Assembly: GCA_022865725.1 (NCBI GenBank)
Contig: JALHTP010000218.1
Location: forward strand, 1-5,891
Reading direction: 5' to 3'
Source: Methyloceanibacter sp.
Lineage (GTDB): Bacteria > Pseudomonadota > Alphaproteobacteria > Rhizobiales > Methyloligellaceae
DNA length: 5,891 bases
Below, piece by piece: positions 5,497 to 5,891 of this stretch (positions are counted from its first letter, which is position 1; each line of letters opens with the position of its first letter). The notes beneath the pieces are model-generated. The model saw only the letters and a program-made list of their open reading frames with translations. It was not told the origin of the DNA and searched no databases. Made by a program: the position numbers and the translations under genes.

Positions 5497-5504
5497 CGAT
5501 CGCG

Positions 5505-5867
5505 ATGGGCGCTTTGAATGATACTTTTCTGCGGCGGTCGCGCCGGGTCCGCCATACGCTCAAGCGTACGGCGTACGGGCGCGTGCGCTTGTCGGTGTTC
5601 CGCTCCTCCAAGCATATCTATGCCCAGGTGATCGACGATCAGTCGGGCAAGACCGTGGCGGCAGCCTCGACGCTGGACAAGGACCTGAAGGCCGCCTTGC
5701 CCAAGGGCAGCAACACTGCGGCGGCAGGCGCCGTCGGCAAGCTCGTGGCTGAGAGGGCGATCAAGGCGGGCTTCAAGGACGTCGTGTTCGACCGCGGCGG
5801 TTATATCTATCATGGGCGCGTCAAGGCGCTCGCCGAAGCGGCCCGCGAGGCGGGCTTGAACTTCTAG
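5505..5867 (+). CDS. rplR: 50S ribosomal protein L18
   Basis: L18 binds 5S rRNA and, with L5, attaches it to the central protuberance. Started at ATG 5505 the protein has 120 residues, the usual alphaproteobacterial length. Upstream codons in the same frame back to 5451 would overlap rplF by more than 40 nt and add 18 residues with no family match. The basic N-terminus FLRRSRRVRHTLKRTAYGR (8-26) is followed by the core RLSVFRSSKHIYAQVIDDQS (28-47). Next come AAASTLDKDLK (52-62) and GAVGKLVAERAIKAGFKDVV (75-94), then FDRGGYIYHGRVKALAEAAR (95-114), which is diagnostic for L18. The first seven residues (MGALNDT) look less conserved than the rest. The ribosome site AGGA (5493-5496) overlaps the rplF TAG and lies 8 nt upstream. 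Confidence 0.97.
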   Translation: MGALNDTFLRRSRRVRHTLKRTAYGRVRLSVFRSSKHIYAQVIDDQSGKTVAAASTLDKDLKAALPKGSNTAAAGAVGKLVAERAIKAGFKDVVFDRGGYIYHGRVKALAEAAREAGLNF

Positions 5868-5879
5868 AGGATCGAGATC

Positions 5880-5891
5880 ATGGATCGCAAA
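5880..5891 (+). CDS. rpsE: 30S ribosomal protein S5, first four codons only (gene runs off the window)
   Basis: Only ATG GAT CGC AAA (Met-Asp-Arg-Lys) is visible, so the sequence cannot identify the product by itself. The call rests on gene order, because rpsE follows rplR in the spc operon of nearly all bacteria. The start is supported by AGAGG (5866-5870), 9 nt upstream, which begins within the rplR TAG. The gap after rplR is 12 nt. S5 would work with S3 and S4 at the mRNA entry channel and in decoding accuracy. Confidence 0.75.

Noticed and set aside
5451..5504. Upstream in-frame start for rplR
   Set aside because: It would lie inside rplF and add a Ser/Arg-rich stretch not found in L18. 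ATG 5505 gives the usual 120 residues and has an AGGA site.

Overview
The window is a dense run of ribosomal protein genes, all on the + strand. It covers the end of the S10 operon and most of the spc operon of a GC-rich bacterium. The order is rplB (3' part), rpsS, rplV, rpsC, rplP, rpmC, rpsQ | rplN, rplX, rplE, rpsN, rpsH, rplF, rplR, rpsE (first four codons). This is the canonical bacterial order with nothing inserted or missing. The proteins read like those of Alphaproteobacteria, probably near Hyphomicrobiales/Rhizobiales. Supporting points are the L16 stretch FPDVPVSKKPTEVRMGKGKG, a 120-residue L18 with an IYAQVIDD block, a 185-residue L5 and the zinc-free 101-residue form of S14. The order-level placement is a judgement from remembered family sequences, not a search.

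Layout: positions 1-2916 hold the S10-operon part (L2, S19, L22, S3, L16, L29, S17). Positions 2947-5891 hold the spc-operon part (L14, L24, L5, S14, S8, L6, L18, S5). Gaps are at most 33 nt. rplV/rpsC overlap by 1 nt, rplX/rplE overlap by 8 nt, and rplN/rplX abut. Almost every gene has a recognisable Shine-Dalgarno sequence 5-9 nt before its start. At several junctions the upstream stop codon lies in or next to that sequence, which suggests one transcript with coupled translation. I see no promoter, terminator, RNA gene, mobile element or CRISPR. The S10/spc boundary, which carries a promoter in E. coli, is only 30 nt here.

The small-subunit products (S19, S3, S17, S14, S8, S5) and large-subunit products (L2, L22, L16, L29, L14, L24, L5, L6, L18) are all structural or rRNA-binding parts of the 70S ribosome. 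Co-transcription fits their stoichiometric need.

I find no undescribed system. The most unusual item is the L29 gene (rpmC). After a normal core of about 60 residues it carries a Lys/Ala/Thr-rich tail of about 48 residues encoded by short DNA repeats. Lesser points are two departures from the S17 signature, a small possible hairpin over the rplE start where E. coli has its S8 feedback site, frequent AGG/AGA arginine codons for such highly expressed genes, and a leftover basic reading frame just past the rpsC stop. Two starts need care: rplE begins at 3629 and rplR at 5505, not at the upstream in-frame codons.
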